From contig JAGWWP010000006.1 of the NCBI GenBank assembly GCA_018970325.1, forward strand, positions 1-64,000: 64,000 nt of DNA, written 5' to 3'. The stretch is from Cyanobacteria bacterium REEB446. GTDB lineage: Bacteria; Cyanobacteriota; Vampirovibrionia; LMEP-6097. Both the position numbers and the translations under genes were made by a program. Shown piece after piece: positions 19,702 through 28,515 of this stretch (positions are counted from its first letter, which is position 1; the number at the start of each line of letters is the position of its first letter). A model generated the notes under the pieces. It saw nothing but the letters and a program-made list of their open reading frames with translations, made no database searches and was not told the origin of the DNA.

Positions 19702-20910
19702 ATGGCAACAAATCACTATTTCGAGCGTGAAATAGAAAAATTAGTAAAGAAATCCGCTCGTAGCTTCAGTGCCTTAGTTATTACTGGTGCTCGGCAGGTG
19801 GGGAAGTCTACTATGTTAAAGCAGTTATTTCCTAAACATAGTTATGTTTCACTAGATGAAATGGATACGAGATTGCGTGCGATTGAAGATCCACGTGGAT
19901 TTTTAATGAACTATAAACTGCCACTTATCATTGATGAAATTCAGGAAGCCCCATCTATACTAAGTTATATAAAAAAAATCATAGATGATAACCGAGATAA
20001 AACTGGTTTGTTTATCATTACTGGTTCCCAGCAGTTTTCTTTAATGGAGGGCGTACAGGAATCACTGGCTGGACGCTGTGCAGTATTAGACTTAAGTAGC
20101 TTTTCTATTTTTGAATTAGAGTCAAATATTCAAAAAGAAGAAAAAATTACAACTCAAAGAAAAACAGAAAAGCCCTGGAGTGCTTATATAGAAAGAGGCT
20201 CATATCCAGAGTTATGCTTAAAACCTAAGCTAGACAGGAAACTCTGGTATTCATCCTATTTAAGAACTTTCATAGACCGAGATATAAAATCTAATTTAAA
20301 CAAGAGTTATTTAAAGCATTTCGAACAGTTTACTTTTCTGTTACTCGCAAGATGCTCTCAGGAATTAAATTATGCGGATATTTCGAAAGATCTAGGTATA
20401 GATTTAAAAACCGTAAAAGCATGGATAGCTCTTCTGGAAAGATCACAGATTATATTTCTTTTAAATCCTTATCCGAAAAAAATTGAGAATAAACAAATCT
20501 CAAAAAAACCTAAATTATATTTTTACGATAGTGGTCTCATAGCTCATAGCCTTGGTTATCACACTCAAGAACAAATACAGACTGGGCCACTTGCTGGAGC
20601 TTTATTTGAAAACTTAATAATAAGTGAGCTGCAAAAAAGAAAATTAGCAAAAACAAGCAGCGAAAAATTTTATTTTTTCCGTGAAAAAAATGGACTTGAA
20701 ATAGATCTAATCATAGAAAAAGCAGAAAAATTAAATCTAATCGAAATTAAATCTAGTCAAACCCCCACACTAAGCTCAGCCAAGAACTTGCTGAAATTTA
20801 AAGAATTAGTCCCTAATGTTAAAGAGACTTATTTAGTCTCAGCATATTCAGAAGAATTTAGCAGCCAATGCATAAAATTTAGATTTTTCAAAAATTTCCT
20901 AAAAGACTAA
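19702..20910 (+). CDS. AAA ATPase with DUF4143-like C-terminus
   Basis: Walker A VITGARQVGKSTML, Walker B PLIIDEIQEAP, sensor IITGSQQFSLM, C-terminal PD-(D/E)XK-like GLEIDLIIEKAEKLNLIEIKSS. Confidence 0.88.
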   Translation: MATNHYFEREIEKLVKKSARSFSALVITGARQVGKSTMLKQLFPKHSYVSLDEMDTRLRAIEDPRGFLMNYKLPLIIDEIQEAPSILSYIKKIIDDNRDKTGLFIITGSQQFSLMEGVQESLAGRCAVLDLSSFSIFELESNIQKEEKITTQRKTEKPWSAYIERGSYPELCLKPKLDRKLWYSSYLRTFIDRDIKSNLNKSYLKHFEQFTFLLLARCSQELNYADISKDLGIDLKTVKAWIALLERSQIIFLLNPYPKKIENKQISKKPKLYFYDSGLIAHSLGYHTQEQIQTGPLAGALFENLIISELQKRKLAKTSSEKFYFFREKNGLEIDLIIEKAEKLNLIEIKSSQTPTLSSAKNLLKFKELVPNVKETYLVSAYSEEFSSQCIKFRFFKNFLKD

Positions 20911-21029
20911 ATTGAAGTCATTAACCAGTAAATTAATTTACCTATAAAAACTTTCAAGATAAGACTTTGTATATGTGTGTGAAGTATGAAACGAATTAAT
21001 TCTATTCCAGACAAAGAAGAGGGATTAAT

Positions 21030-21224
21030 ATGGGCATTGATATAGAAATATTCCAAGAACATGCAAGGAAAAATCTTTTTATGATTCAGCAAGACAGCTA
21101 TTACAGAAATCTTCATCAATTTTTCAACTGGCTAAGTAATACCAGATGGGGATTCAAAAAATCACCTTTTAATGAAGCTTTAAAAACTAGAGTTGCATTA
21201 AACCTACAAAAAAAGTCAAACTAA
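21030..21224 (+). CDS. small hypothetical protein (64 aa)
   Basis: ORF with GAGGGATTAATATG start context; overlaps the 3' end of mraY on the opposite strand. Confidence 0.35.
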   Translation: MGIDIEIFQEHARKNLFMIQQDSYYRNLHQFFNWLSNTRWGFKKSPFNEALKTRVALNLQKKSN

Positions 21225-22194
21225 CTATAATCTGAACTACAAAGAAGCCCCAAACCACTTGATTCTCTGTAAAGCCACTGAGTTCGAAATGATGATGCAA
21301 GGGTGACATCCTGAATAATCTCTTCCCTTCACCATAAAGCTTTTTAGTGATTTTAAAATAGCTAACCTGTAAAACTACAGAAACAGCTTCCAAGACTGGT
21401 ATTAAAGTAAAAACTAACAAAAACCACTCTAGGTCTTTCAAGTAAGCCATCACCCCAATTATGGTTCCAAGAGCTAGACTACCACTGTCTCCCATAAAGA
21501 CTTTGGCTGGCTTAAGATTGAAAACTAAAAAACCTATCAAAACAGCTACTATAGTCAAAGATAAAGGGAAAAAAGTCCAATCCCCCCTCATTAACATAAA
21601 TGCCTGAAAAGCCACTACTCCAGCTATCATTTGTAAGCTAGCAAGACCATCTAATCCATCAGTTAAGTTAAAAGCATTAGAGCCCCCAGCGATAATAATA
21701 AAAGCCCAGATCACCGCAAGTAGAGTAAAAGCCTTTCCTGAAAAGAATAGTACCGCAGTGGAAATCACAAACTGTAAAAGCAACTTCTGCTTAGAACTTA
21801 AGCCTTTATAGTTAGATTGAAAAATTTTTAAAGCATCATCAGCTAAGCCTAAAATAAAACCAGCCACAAAAGACAAGATAGCAATTAGAATCTGCTTCTT
21901 TTCGCCCGCCAAAAACTCTTCAGCACTAACACATTTGCCTAAAGGTATATTAGGGCAGATATTATGCGTAAAATAGTAGTAAACCATAGCTATTAAAAAA
22001 GGAATTACAAAAATCCAGGAACCCATAGTGGGCGTTCCAAGTTTTTGAGCAATATGACTTTGAGGACCTAATTCCCTAAAGGCTTGTATCGATTTTAAAT
22101 GTTTCAGGGTTTTAATTACTGGATAACCCAGTCCTAATGCCACTAAAAAAGGTAAAAGCAGATAAATTATAAGTTCTTGTTGTAATTGAGACAT
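21187..22194 (-). CDS. mraY: phospho-N-acetylmuramoyl-pentapeptide-transferase
   Basis: GTPTMGSW, GLADDALKI, GSNAFNLTDGLDGLA, KVFMGDSGSLALG, PLHHHFELSGFTENQVV. Confidence 0.93.
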   Translation of the reverse strand: MSQLQQELIIYLLLPFLVALGLGYPVIKTLKHLKSIQAFRELGPQSHIAQKLGTPTMGSWIFVIPFLIAMVYYYFTHNICPNIPLGKCVSAEEFLAGEKKQILIAILSFVAGFILGLADDALKIFQSNYKGLSSKQKLLLQFVISTAVLFFSGKAFTLLAVIWAFIIIAGGSNAFNLTDGLDGLASLQMIAGVVAFQAFMLMRGDWTFFPLSLTIVAVLIGFLVFNLKPAKVFMGDSGSLALGTIIGVMAYLKDLEWFLLVFTLIPVLEAVSVVLQVSYFKITKKLYGEGKRLFRMSPLHHHFELSGFTENQVVWGFFVVQIIVSLTFFVGLMQL

Positions 22195-22243
22195 AAGATG
22201 CTTTTGAATTAAATTAAGTACCGAGACCTGAAACTAAAATACT

Positions 22244-22522
22244 CTACAGTACCTGAGCTGCAAAAATCTGGGGTATTTTAGCTAAAACAGCTTGAACGAT
22301 ACCAAGAACAAGAAAAGCCACGATAATAGAAAAATCAAAGCCTCCAAGCGGTGGAATTAGTCCTCTAAAAACCTTTGCATACGGCTCTACAGCACTATCT
22401 AAGAATTGATAAATTTTAGTTGATTGAAATCGAGGGAACCAAGAACCTATAACCCAGCCTAAAAGCATGTAGCTATAAATTTCTATCATTTGAATTAATA
22501 AGGTCACTAATTTTGGCAGCAT
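22244..22522 (-). CDS. YggT family membrane protein
   Basis: Small 2-TM protein; FLDSAVEPYAKVFRGLIPPLGGFDFSIIVAFLVL typical of YggT. Confidence 0.8.
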   Translation of the reverse strand: MLPKLVTLLIQMIEIYSYMLLGWVIGSWFPRFQSTKIYQFLDSAVEPYAKVFRGLIPPLGGFDFSIIVAFLVLGIVQAVLAKIPQIFAAQVL

Positions 22523-22552
22523 TATATTAATATAATATTAGATTAGAATTTT

Positions 22553-24739
22553 GTGCTTGCAGAAGAAGTAAAACCTCAATTAATTGAAGAGCTAACACAT
22601 GCGCTTCATAAAAAGAAAAGACCTCAGCCCGAGGTCGATTTTATATTAAAAGCTTTTGAATTTGCTTACCAGAAGCATCTCAACCAAGTAAGGCGGAGTG
22701 GTGATCCATATATCACCCACCCAGTAGCGGTTGCTAAGACCCTCATTGAACTAAATTGCGATAAAGAAGCTATTTGCGGTTGCCTGCTTCATGATGTCAT
22801 AGAAGATACTAGAGCTAGCGTAGATGATTTAAAAGAACTTTTTGGAACTACCGTCGCGGAGATTGTAGACGGGGTCACTAAATTAAATAAATTAAATTTC
22901 AAGTCTACTGAAGACGCACAGGCTAATAATTTCAGAAAAATGCTTTTAGCCATAGCGAAAGATGTTCGAGTAGTTTTAGTAAAATTAGCTGACAGATTGC
23001 ATAACATGCAAACTTTACATTTCCTAAGGCCAGACAAACAGCAACGCATAGCAAGTGAGACCTTAGATGTATTCGCCCCACTAGCTAATCGCTTCGGTCT
23101 TAGAAATATACAGATGGAGCTTGAGGATTTATGTCTTAAGTTTTTACATCCGAAGGCCTACTCACTGATTAAAGATCTCGTTAAAAGTAAAAAGCTTGAT
23201 AGAGAAGCCCAAGTCCAAAAATTAAAAGTAGTAATTAAACAGATACTTGATAATAACGGCATTGAAGCTGATATTCAGGGCAGGGCCAAACATTTTTACA
23301 GCATCTACATTAAGCTATGCCAAAAAGGCACAGATCTCAATTCTAATGATGAAGTGGTGGAAATACCTATATATGACCTACTTGGCATCAGGATTCTTGT
23401 AAATAATGTCAAAGACTGTTACGCAGCATTAGGTGTTATTCATGAAACATTTAGACCTATGCCTGGTAGATTCAAAGACTATGTCGCCCTCCCTAAAAGC
23501 AATCTCTACCAATCACTGCATACTACTGTAATTATTCCTTGGGATCAAAAACCACTGGAAGTACAGATTCGCAGCTATCAAATGCATGATGTTGCTGAAA
23601 ACGGTATCGCCGCACACTGGAATTATAAAGATGAAGAAGGCGTTAGCCAAGCTAATCCCAAAGAAGCAGAAGAATTAAAATGGCTTAAACAGTTAGTTTC
23701 ATGGCACACCGATGTCAGTGAAGCTAAAGAATATTTTTCTGGAGTTAAGAACGATGTTCTAGGACAGGAGGTCTATATACTTACACCCAAAGGTGATGTC
23801 ATCGTCTTGCCTGTAGACTCCACTCCTATAGACTTTGCTTATAAAATTCACACTCGCATCGGTGATACCTGTACTGGTGCAATAGTAAATGAGAAGATGG
23901 TTTCCATAAACTATAAACTCCAGAATGGTGACATGGTGGAGATTATTACTAACAAAAACGGTCATCCTAATCTTTCATGGCTTAACTTTATAAAAACTCA
24001 CCAAGCAAAATATCGTATTAAGTCTTGGTATAAGAAACAGAATAAAGATAGACATAATACTCTTGGCGAACAACTATTCACTGAACATTTCGGGAAAGCT
24101 GATGCTGAAAGAATTTTAAAATCAGACGAACTTTTAAAAATAGCTCATAAACTGAACTATAAGAATATAGAAGATTTACTATCAGCCATCGGCTCTGGTG
24201 ATCAAAGCATTACACAGATAGAAACTAAACTTCAAAGCAAAAAACTTGAAACAGTAGATCACCAAATCGAAAAATTCAAAACAAGAAAAGCTCCAGCTCA
24301 AGGTGAAGGTGCTGATATACCTGAATTGGACGGACTCTTATACACTATCGCAAAATGCTGCATGCCCATTCCTGGTGAAACTGTCATAGGAACTATCTCT
24401 AAAGGCAAGGGGATAACCATTCACCGTGCTGACTGCTATAACGTCAAACAAGCTGAACAAGAAAGAGTCATGCATATTAACTGGACTAATCGTGAAGTCA
24501 GGACTTACCCAGCTCGATTAAATATTGAAGTAGTCGATAGAATCGGTGTAGTGAAAGACATACTCACACTTATCGCCGACGAAGGTATTAACATTAAAGA
24601 CTTTAAAGTCACGGAAAGACCTACCACTACGACTGCTTTATTAAAAGTCACGATAGATGTTAATGGTCAAGAACATCTCAGAAAATTAAGCCAAAAAATT
24701 TATAATATCAGTGATGTTCTGCAAGTAGAAAGGTCTTAA
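22553..24739 (+). CDS. rsh: bifunctional (p)ppGpp synthetase/hydrolase (RelA/SpoT homolog)
   Basis: HD domain CLLHDVIEDT, KLADRLHNMQTL; RSD motif YDLLGIRILV; TGS and ACT domains. Confidence 0.93.
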   Translation: MLAEEVKPQLIEELTHALHKKKRPQPEVDFILKAFEFAYQKHLNQVRRSGDPYITHPVAVAKTLIELNCDKEAICGCLLHDVIEDTRASVDDLKELFGTTVAEIVDGVTKLNKLNFKSTEDAQANNFRKMLLAIAKDVRVVLVKLADRLHNMQTLHFLRPDKQQRIASETLDVFAPLANRFGLRNIQMELEDLCLKFLHPKAYSLIKDLVKSKKLDREAQVQKLKVVIKQILDNNGIEADIQGRAKHFYSIYIKLCQKGTDLNSNDEVVEIPIYDLLGIRILVNNVKDCYAALGVIHETFRPMPGRFKDYVALPKSNLYQSLHTTVIIPWDQKPLEVQIRSYQMHDVAENGIAAHWNYKDEEGVSQANPKEAEELKWLKQLVSWHTDVSEAKEYFSGVKNDVLGQEVYILTPKGDVIVLPVDSTPIDFAYKIHTRIGDTCTGAIVNEKMVSINYKLQNGDMVEIITNKNGHPNLSWLNFIKTHQAKYRIKSWYKKQNKDRHNTLGEQLFTEHFGKADAERILKSDELLKIAHKLNYKNIEDLLSAIGSGDQSITQIETKLQSKKLETVDHQIEKFKTRKAPAQGEGADIPELDGLLYTIAKCCMPIPGETVIGTISKGKGITIHRADCYNVKQAEQERVMHINWTNREVRTYPARLNIEVVDRIGVVKDILTLIADEGINIKDFKVTERPTTTTALLKVTIDVNGQEHLRKLSQKIYNISDVLQVERS

Positions 24740-24815
24740 GGGCTATGAAAATGCAGAAACTTAAAATGGTTTTTGGTATTAGAATTTACGAGCAGTACCC
24801 TAATGCTAATATGAA

Positions 24816-25562
24816 ATGGATATGAATTTAAGAAACGATGGTAGAAAATCAGGAGAGCTAAGACCTGTAAGCTTTCAAAGACATTTTATAAAAAACTCCG
24901 CAGGCTCAGTCCTTGTAAGCTGTGGTGATACCAAGGTTATAGTTACTGCGAATTTTGAGAATAAAGTTCCACCATTTTTAAATAAAGAAACTGACGGATG
25001 GCTCACGGCTGAATACAGTATGCTACCTGGTTCTTGTAATACTAGAGTTAAAAGAGATAAAGCGAATAACTCTGGCAGGACTCAAGAGATCTCTCGTCTT
25101 ATAGGCAGAGCCTTACGTGTGATGGTAGATATGAAAAGCTTCCCTGGATACACCATCAATGTAGATGCAGATGTAATCCAAGCGGACGGCGGTACCAGAA
25201 CAGCCAGCATAACTGGCGCTTATATCGCAGTCTATGATTGCCTTATGAAAATGAAAAGAGAAACTAATTTATTTCCAAATAAGCTTCCTATTCTTAATCA
25301 AGTAGCAGCGGTATCAGTCGGGCTTCGCAATAATCAAATCCTGTTGGATTTAAATTATGAGGAGGATAGTACAGCTCAAGCAGATGCAAACTTCGTGTTT
25401 ACAAGTGCCTTTGAGGTTGTCGAGATTCAAGGTACAGCAGAACAAAATCCATTTAAGACTGAACAATTTTTACAAATGATGAATTTTGCTCAAGAAGGAA
25501 TAAGAACACTATGTGAACTACAGAATCTCTCGCTTGAACTGCACTTAACAGCTACAAAGTAA
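24816..25562 (+). CDS. rph: ribonuclease PH
   Basis: RNDGRKSGELRPV, GWLTAEYSMLPGS, SRLIGRALR, DADVIQADGGTRTASITGA. Confidence 0.95.
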   Translation: MDMNLRNDGRKSGELRPVSFQRHFIKNSAGSVLVSCGDTKVIVTANFENKVPPFLNKETDGWLTAEYSMLPGSCNTRVKRDKANNSGRTQEISRLIGRALRVMVDMKSFPGYTINVDADVIQADGGTRTASITGAYIAVYDCLMKMKRETNLFPNKLPILNQVAAVSVGLRNNQILLDLNYEEDSTAQADANFVFTSAFEVVEIQGTAEQNPFKTEQFLQMMNFAQEGIRTLCELQNLSLELHLTATK

Positions 25563-25681
25563 CTGTCCTTCGCTAAAACTAGCCTCCTAAAATACGCCCT
25601 CCTTTCGTTTAACACACAAAGATAATTAATCAAATAAAGATTAAGAACGGATTAAAGCTTAGCTAAGATAAAAAAGATCTA

Positions 25682-26455
25682 ATGAAAGAAAGATTCCTTA
25701 TCATCACAAATGGCAAAATCCAGTCTCCCACTGCTTTACAGTCTTCTTTTCGCAAATTTACAAATTTCAATCTTGATAACAAAAGCTTTACTATTATCTG
25801 CGCAGATGGCGGCATTCACAATGCAACACAATTATCATTACAAGCTGATTATTTAATTGGTGACTTTGATTCTATTGATGAAAAGCTACTTAAAGAAATA
25901 AAAAAAGACCGCAGCGTACTCAACGCCGAAATTAAAGATTGCGAGCAGTCCCCTGAGATAATCTACGACTCTGATCAAAGCAAGACAGATACTAGGCTTG
26001 CTATAGAGTTAGCACTAAAGTTAGCTGCTGAAGATATATATATTATTACTGCAACGGGTGGACGCATGGATCACTGCCTCTCTAACATACTAGAATTGAA
26101 GTTCATTAACGATAAAGCCTCAGTCAGCCTCATAGACGAGTATTCAGAGATTAAGTACAGTACTAAATCCCTTGAGCTTCGCGGCAAGATTGGTGAAACC
26201 CTGTCTATCATTCCCTTAAGTGATATTAAAGAGCTTAGCTATGAAGGCTTAAAATATCCATTAGATAAAGCCGATATTAGGGCAGGTACTTCACTAATTT
26301 GTAATAAATTTTCAGAGAATCAAGCTAGAATTAGCTTTAAGAGCGGAGAGATATTAATTATCAGAGCTCATGACGCGGGCGAAAACGTAGAAATTGGAGT
26401 TCGCGAGGCAGGCGAAAACGCAGAAATTGGAGTTCGCGAGCAGTGCAATGATTGA
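25682..26455 (+). CDS. thiN: thiamine pyrophosphokinase
   Basis: ICADGGIHNA, YLIGDFDSI, KTDTRLAIELAL, TATGGRMDHCLSNI; C-terminus carries two repeat-derived 11-aa units. Confidence 0.85.
   Translation: MKERFLIITNGKIQSPTALQSSFRKFTNFNLDNKSFTIICADGGIHNATQLSLQADYLIGDFDSIDEKLLKEIKKDRSVLNAEIKDCEQSPEIIYDSDQSKTDTRLAIELALKLAAEDIYIITATGGRMDHCLSNILELKFINDKASVSLIDEYSEIKYSTKSLELRGKIGETLSIIPLSDIKELSYEGLKYPLDKADIRAGTSLICNKFSENQARISFKSGEILIIRAHDAGENVEIGVREAGENAEIGVREQCND
26375..26440 (+). repeat. two tandem 33-bp copies of the dispersed repeat
   Basis: GCGGGCGAAAACGTAGAAATTGGAGTTCGCGAG + GCAGGCGAAAACGCAGAAATTGGAGTTCGCGAG, in frame in thiN (AGENVEIGVRE-AGENAEIGVRE). Confidence 0.92.
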
Positions 26456-27920
26456 TCAAATAGACTACTGGATTATAGCTTCTTACATCGCCCTAGTGAT
26501 GTTTATCGGAATTTTTAATTCAAGAGATGAAAAGAAAAGCTTAGAAAATTTTTTTCTAGCAAGTAGGAAGTTAACGATTCCCGTTCTAGTAGCTAGTTTA
26601 ACGACTACTTGGTATGGAAACATACTCGGATCTAGCGAAATGGCTTTTAAAAATGGCTTCGGCTATTTTCTTACTCAAGGAATATTCTGGTATGCGGCAG
26701 CTTTTATCTTCCTAATCTTTCTAGCTCCTAAATTAAGCAGACTCAGCCTCTACACTCTCCCTGAGTTAATCGCGAAAAGATTCGATGACAGAGCTGGTGT
26801 AGTAGCGGGATTTATAAATCTCATTATGCTAAATATAGCTCCCTACTTACTTTCTCTAGGTTTAATTATCAGCTACATTTTCCACATAGATAAAACCACA
26901 GCGATACTTATAGGCGCTGCCATCCCACTTATCTACACCATCAGAGGCAGCTTTCAGACTGTAATTCTAACGGACGTGGTGCAGTTCGTTTTAATGTTTC
27001 TTGGTCCAGCAGTTTTACTGAGGTTCGTCTTCGATCAGCATGGTGGCATAGATTTTCTTCAATCCAAATTAGACCCGAGTTTATTTAAACTCAGTGGTTA
27101 TATGAGTTTTAACGAGATTATCAGCTGGGGCATAATCGCTCTCTGGACTTTAGTCGACCCGAATTTTTACCAAAGATCTTTTGCCGCTAAGACACAGAAA
27201 AGCTTACAGTGGAGTATTTTTCTTTCTATTATCTGCTGGATTGTATTTGACATAATGATTACGGCACTAGGATTGTACGCTAGAGCCTTAGACCCAAGTA
27301 CAGACCCGAGCTTTTCTATATTAGCTCTCGCCCAAAGTCATCTAGGTAAAGGCTTTTTAGGCTTATTTATAGTAGCCTTTACTTCTATAATCATGTCCAC
27401 TATAGATTCACTAAGCTTCACTAGCGGCATGACGTTCTCTTTAGATATAGTTGGACGTATTAAAAACTCTTTTAAATCTCGTGCCATACAGCTTAGAAAA
27501 GATGCGCCTAAATTAAGCCTTACCGTAAAAAGCTCTACCCTAGATAGACCAAGAGAAGAAACTATTTTTTACACTCGCCTCGGAGTCTTTTTATTTACTA
27601 CTATCGGTACAGTGATTGCGATCTATTCAGAATCTATTATTGGTCTGATTTATACCATGGGTTCGCTTGGTGTGGCGAGTTTACTAATTCCTTGTCTAGT
27701 AGCACTGTTCATTAAAAGAACTGTATATCACTCGCGCAATGTAGCTTTCTATTCAATGCTTAGTTCCTTTGCTGCTTCCCTTGCTTGGATTAGCTTTAAT
27801 AAAATATTTTTAGATATAGATACTTATCTATTTGATATACAGCCGATTTTTATCGGCTTAGGAGTTTCTATGCTTTGTTTTGTGATTGATGGGATCAGGA
27901 TTATTAAAGAGAAGTTTTAA
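26448..27920 (+). CDS. sodium:solute symporter family protein
   Basis: SSS-family topology; KKSLENFFLASRKLTIPVLVASLTTTWYGNILGSSEMAF. ORF track start 26394 lies inside the repeat; ATG at 26448 (MIDQIDYWIIASY) is more likely. Confidence 0.83.
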   Translation: MIDQIDYWIIASYIALVMFIGIFNSRDEKKSLENFFLASRKLTIPVLVASLTTTWYGNILGSSEMAFKNGFGYFLTQGIFWYAAAFIFLIFLAPKLSRLSLYTLPELIAKRFDDRAGVVAGFINLIMLNIAPYLLSLGLIISYIFHIDKTTAILIGAAIPLIYTIRGSFQTVILTDVVQFVLMFLGPAVLLRFVFDQHGGIDFLQSKLDPSLFKLSGYMSFNEIISWGIIALWTLVDPNFYQRSFAAKTQKSLQWSIFLSIICWIVFDIMITALGLYARALDPSTDPSFSILALAQSHLGKGFLGLFIVAFTSIIMSTIDSLSFTSGMTFSLDIVGRIKNSFKSRAIQLRKDAPKLSLTVKSSTLDRPREETIFYTRLGVFLFTTIGTVIAIYSESIIGLIYTMGSLGVASLLIPCLVALFIKRTVYHSRNVAFYSMLSSFAASLAWISFNKIFLDIDTYLFDIQPIFIGLGVSMLCFVIDGIRIIKEKF

Positions 27921-28087
27921 AGTAACGGACTATCCCAGAGGTTTTGCAGAAAAGATTTATTCGGATCGAGCAGCTTGTAACGCTTTGCGCGAAGATAGAA
28001 AATAAAAAATAAGCTAAATACCATCAGCGAGACTGTACCTAATGTAAGAGAAATCAATAACATAGCATGATTAAAATCTTCGGTCAT
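27917..28087 (-). CDS. tiny single-TM protein (56 aa)
   Basis: MTEDFNHAMLLISLTLGTVSLMVFSLFFIFYLRAKRYKLLDPNKSFLQNLWDSPLL*; start overlaps previous stop (ATGA). Confidence 0.6.
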   Translation of the reverse strand: MTEDFNHAMLLISLTLGTVSLMVFSLFFIFYLRAKRYKLLDPNKSFLQNLWDSPLL

Positions 28088-28233
28088 ATATTACTCTTTA
28101 ACTCTTGCTTTGCTTTAAGACGCTTCTCAAGATCCAAGAGTGTCTTATCAAGCATAAACATCAAGGCTCCAGCCAAAAGAGATAAAGTAACAAATATAAT
28201 CAAAGAAATCTGAAAAGGTGTAAGAACAATCAT
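28084..28233 (-). CDS. tiny single-TM protein (49 aa)
   Basis: MIVLTPFQISLIIFVTLSLLAGALMFMLDKTLLDLEKRLKAKQELKSNI*; start overlaps previous stop (ATGA). Confidence 0.6.
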   Translation of the reverse strand: MIVLTPFQISLIIFVTLSLLAGALMFMLDKTLLDLEKRLKAKQELKSNI

Positions 28234-28436
28234 TGATTCAATCCTTTTACATTACAGGAGTACATATCCAATAATTTAACTGCAACAATTATACATTTAG
28301 CTCCTATACTGGTCAATAAAATATAAACCATAAAAATCAGAAGATTAAATTTTGCCACAAAACTGTCGTAATCACTGATTAAAAAGAGTAGATAAGCGCA
28401 AAGAGGTGAGCATAAACCATAGCCAATAGTTTTCAT
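28230..28436 (-). CDS. small two-TM protein (68 aa)
   Basis: Similar by eye to the product of 29617..29877. Confidence 0.6.
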   Translation of the reverse strand: MKTIGYGLCSPLCAYLLFLISDYDSFVAKFNLLIFMVYILLTSIGAKCIIVAVKLLDMYSCNVKGLNQ

Positions 28437-28515
28437 AACATCTGCCCTAAATTTAATTGCTTCAACTAAAAAAACTCATTTAAATAATTTTAAAGACTAT
28501 ACACTAAAATTACAG

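Noticed and set aside
20928-20941. GTAAATTAATTTAC palindrome after the AAA gene at 19702
   Set aside because: 14-bp AT-rich palindrome expected by chance at this base composition; no counterpart after the other AAA genes.
24741-24801. Possible extra copy of the dispersed repeat (GAAAATGCAGAAAC ... TTTACGAGCAGTACCC) before rph
   Set aside because: Only the two ends resemble the repeat, with a ~20-nt unmatched middle; too weak to claim.
26394-26447. Symporter N-terminal extension MEFARQAKTQKLEFASSA
   Set aside because: Derived from the repeat in an alternative frame; a better start is ATG 26448.
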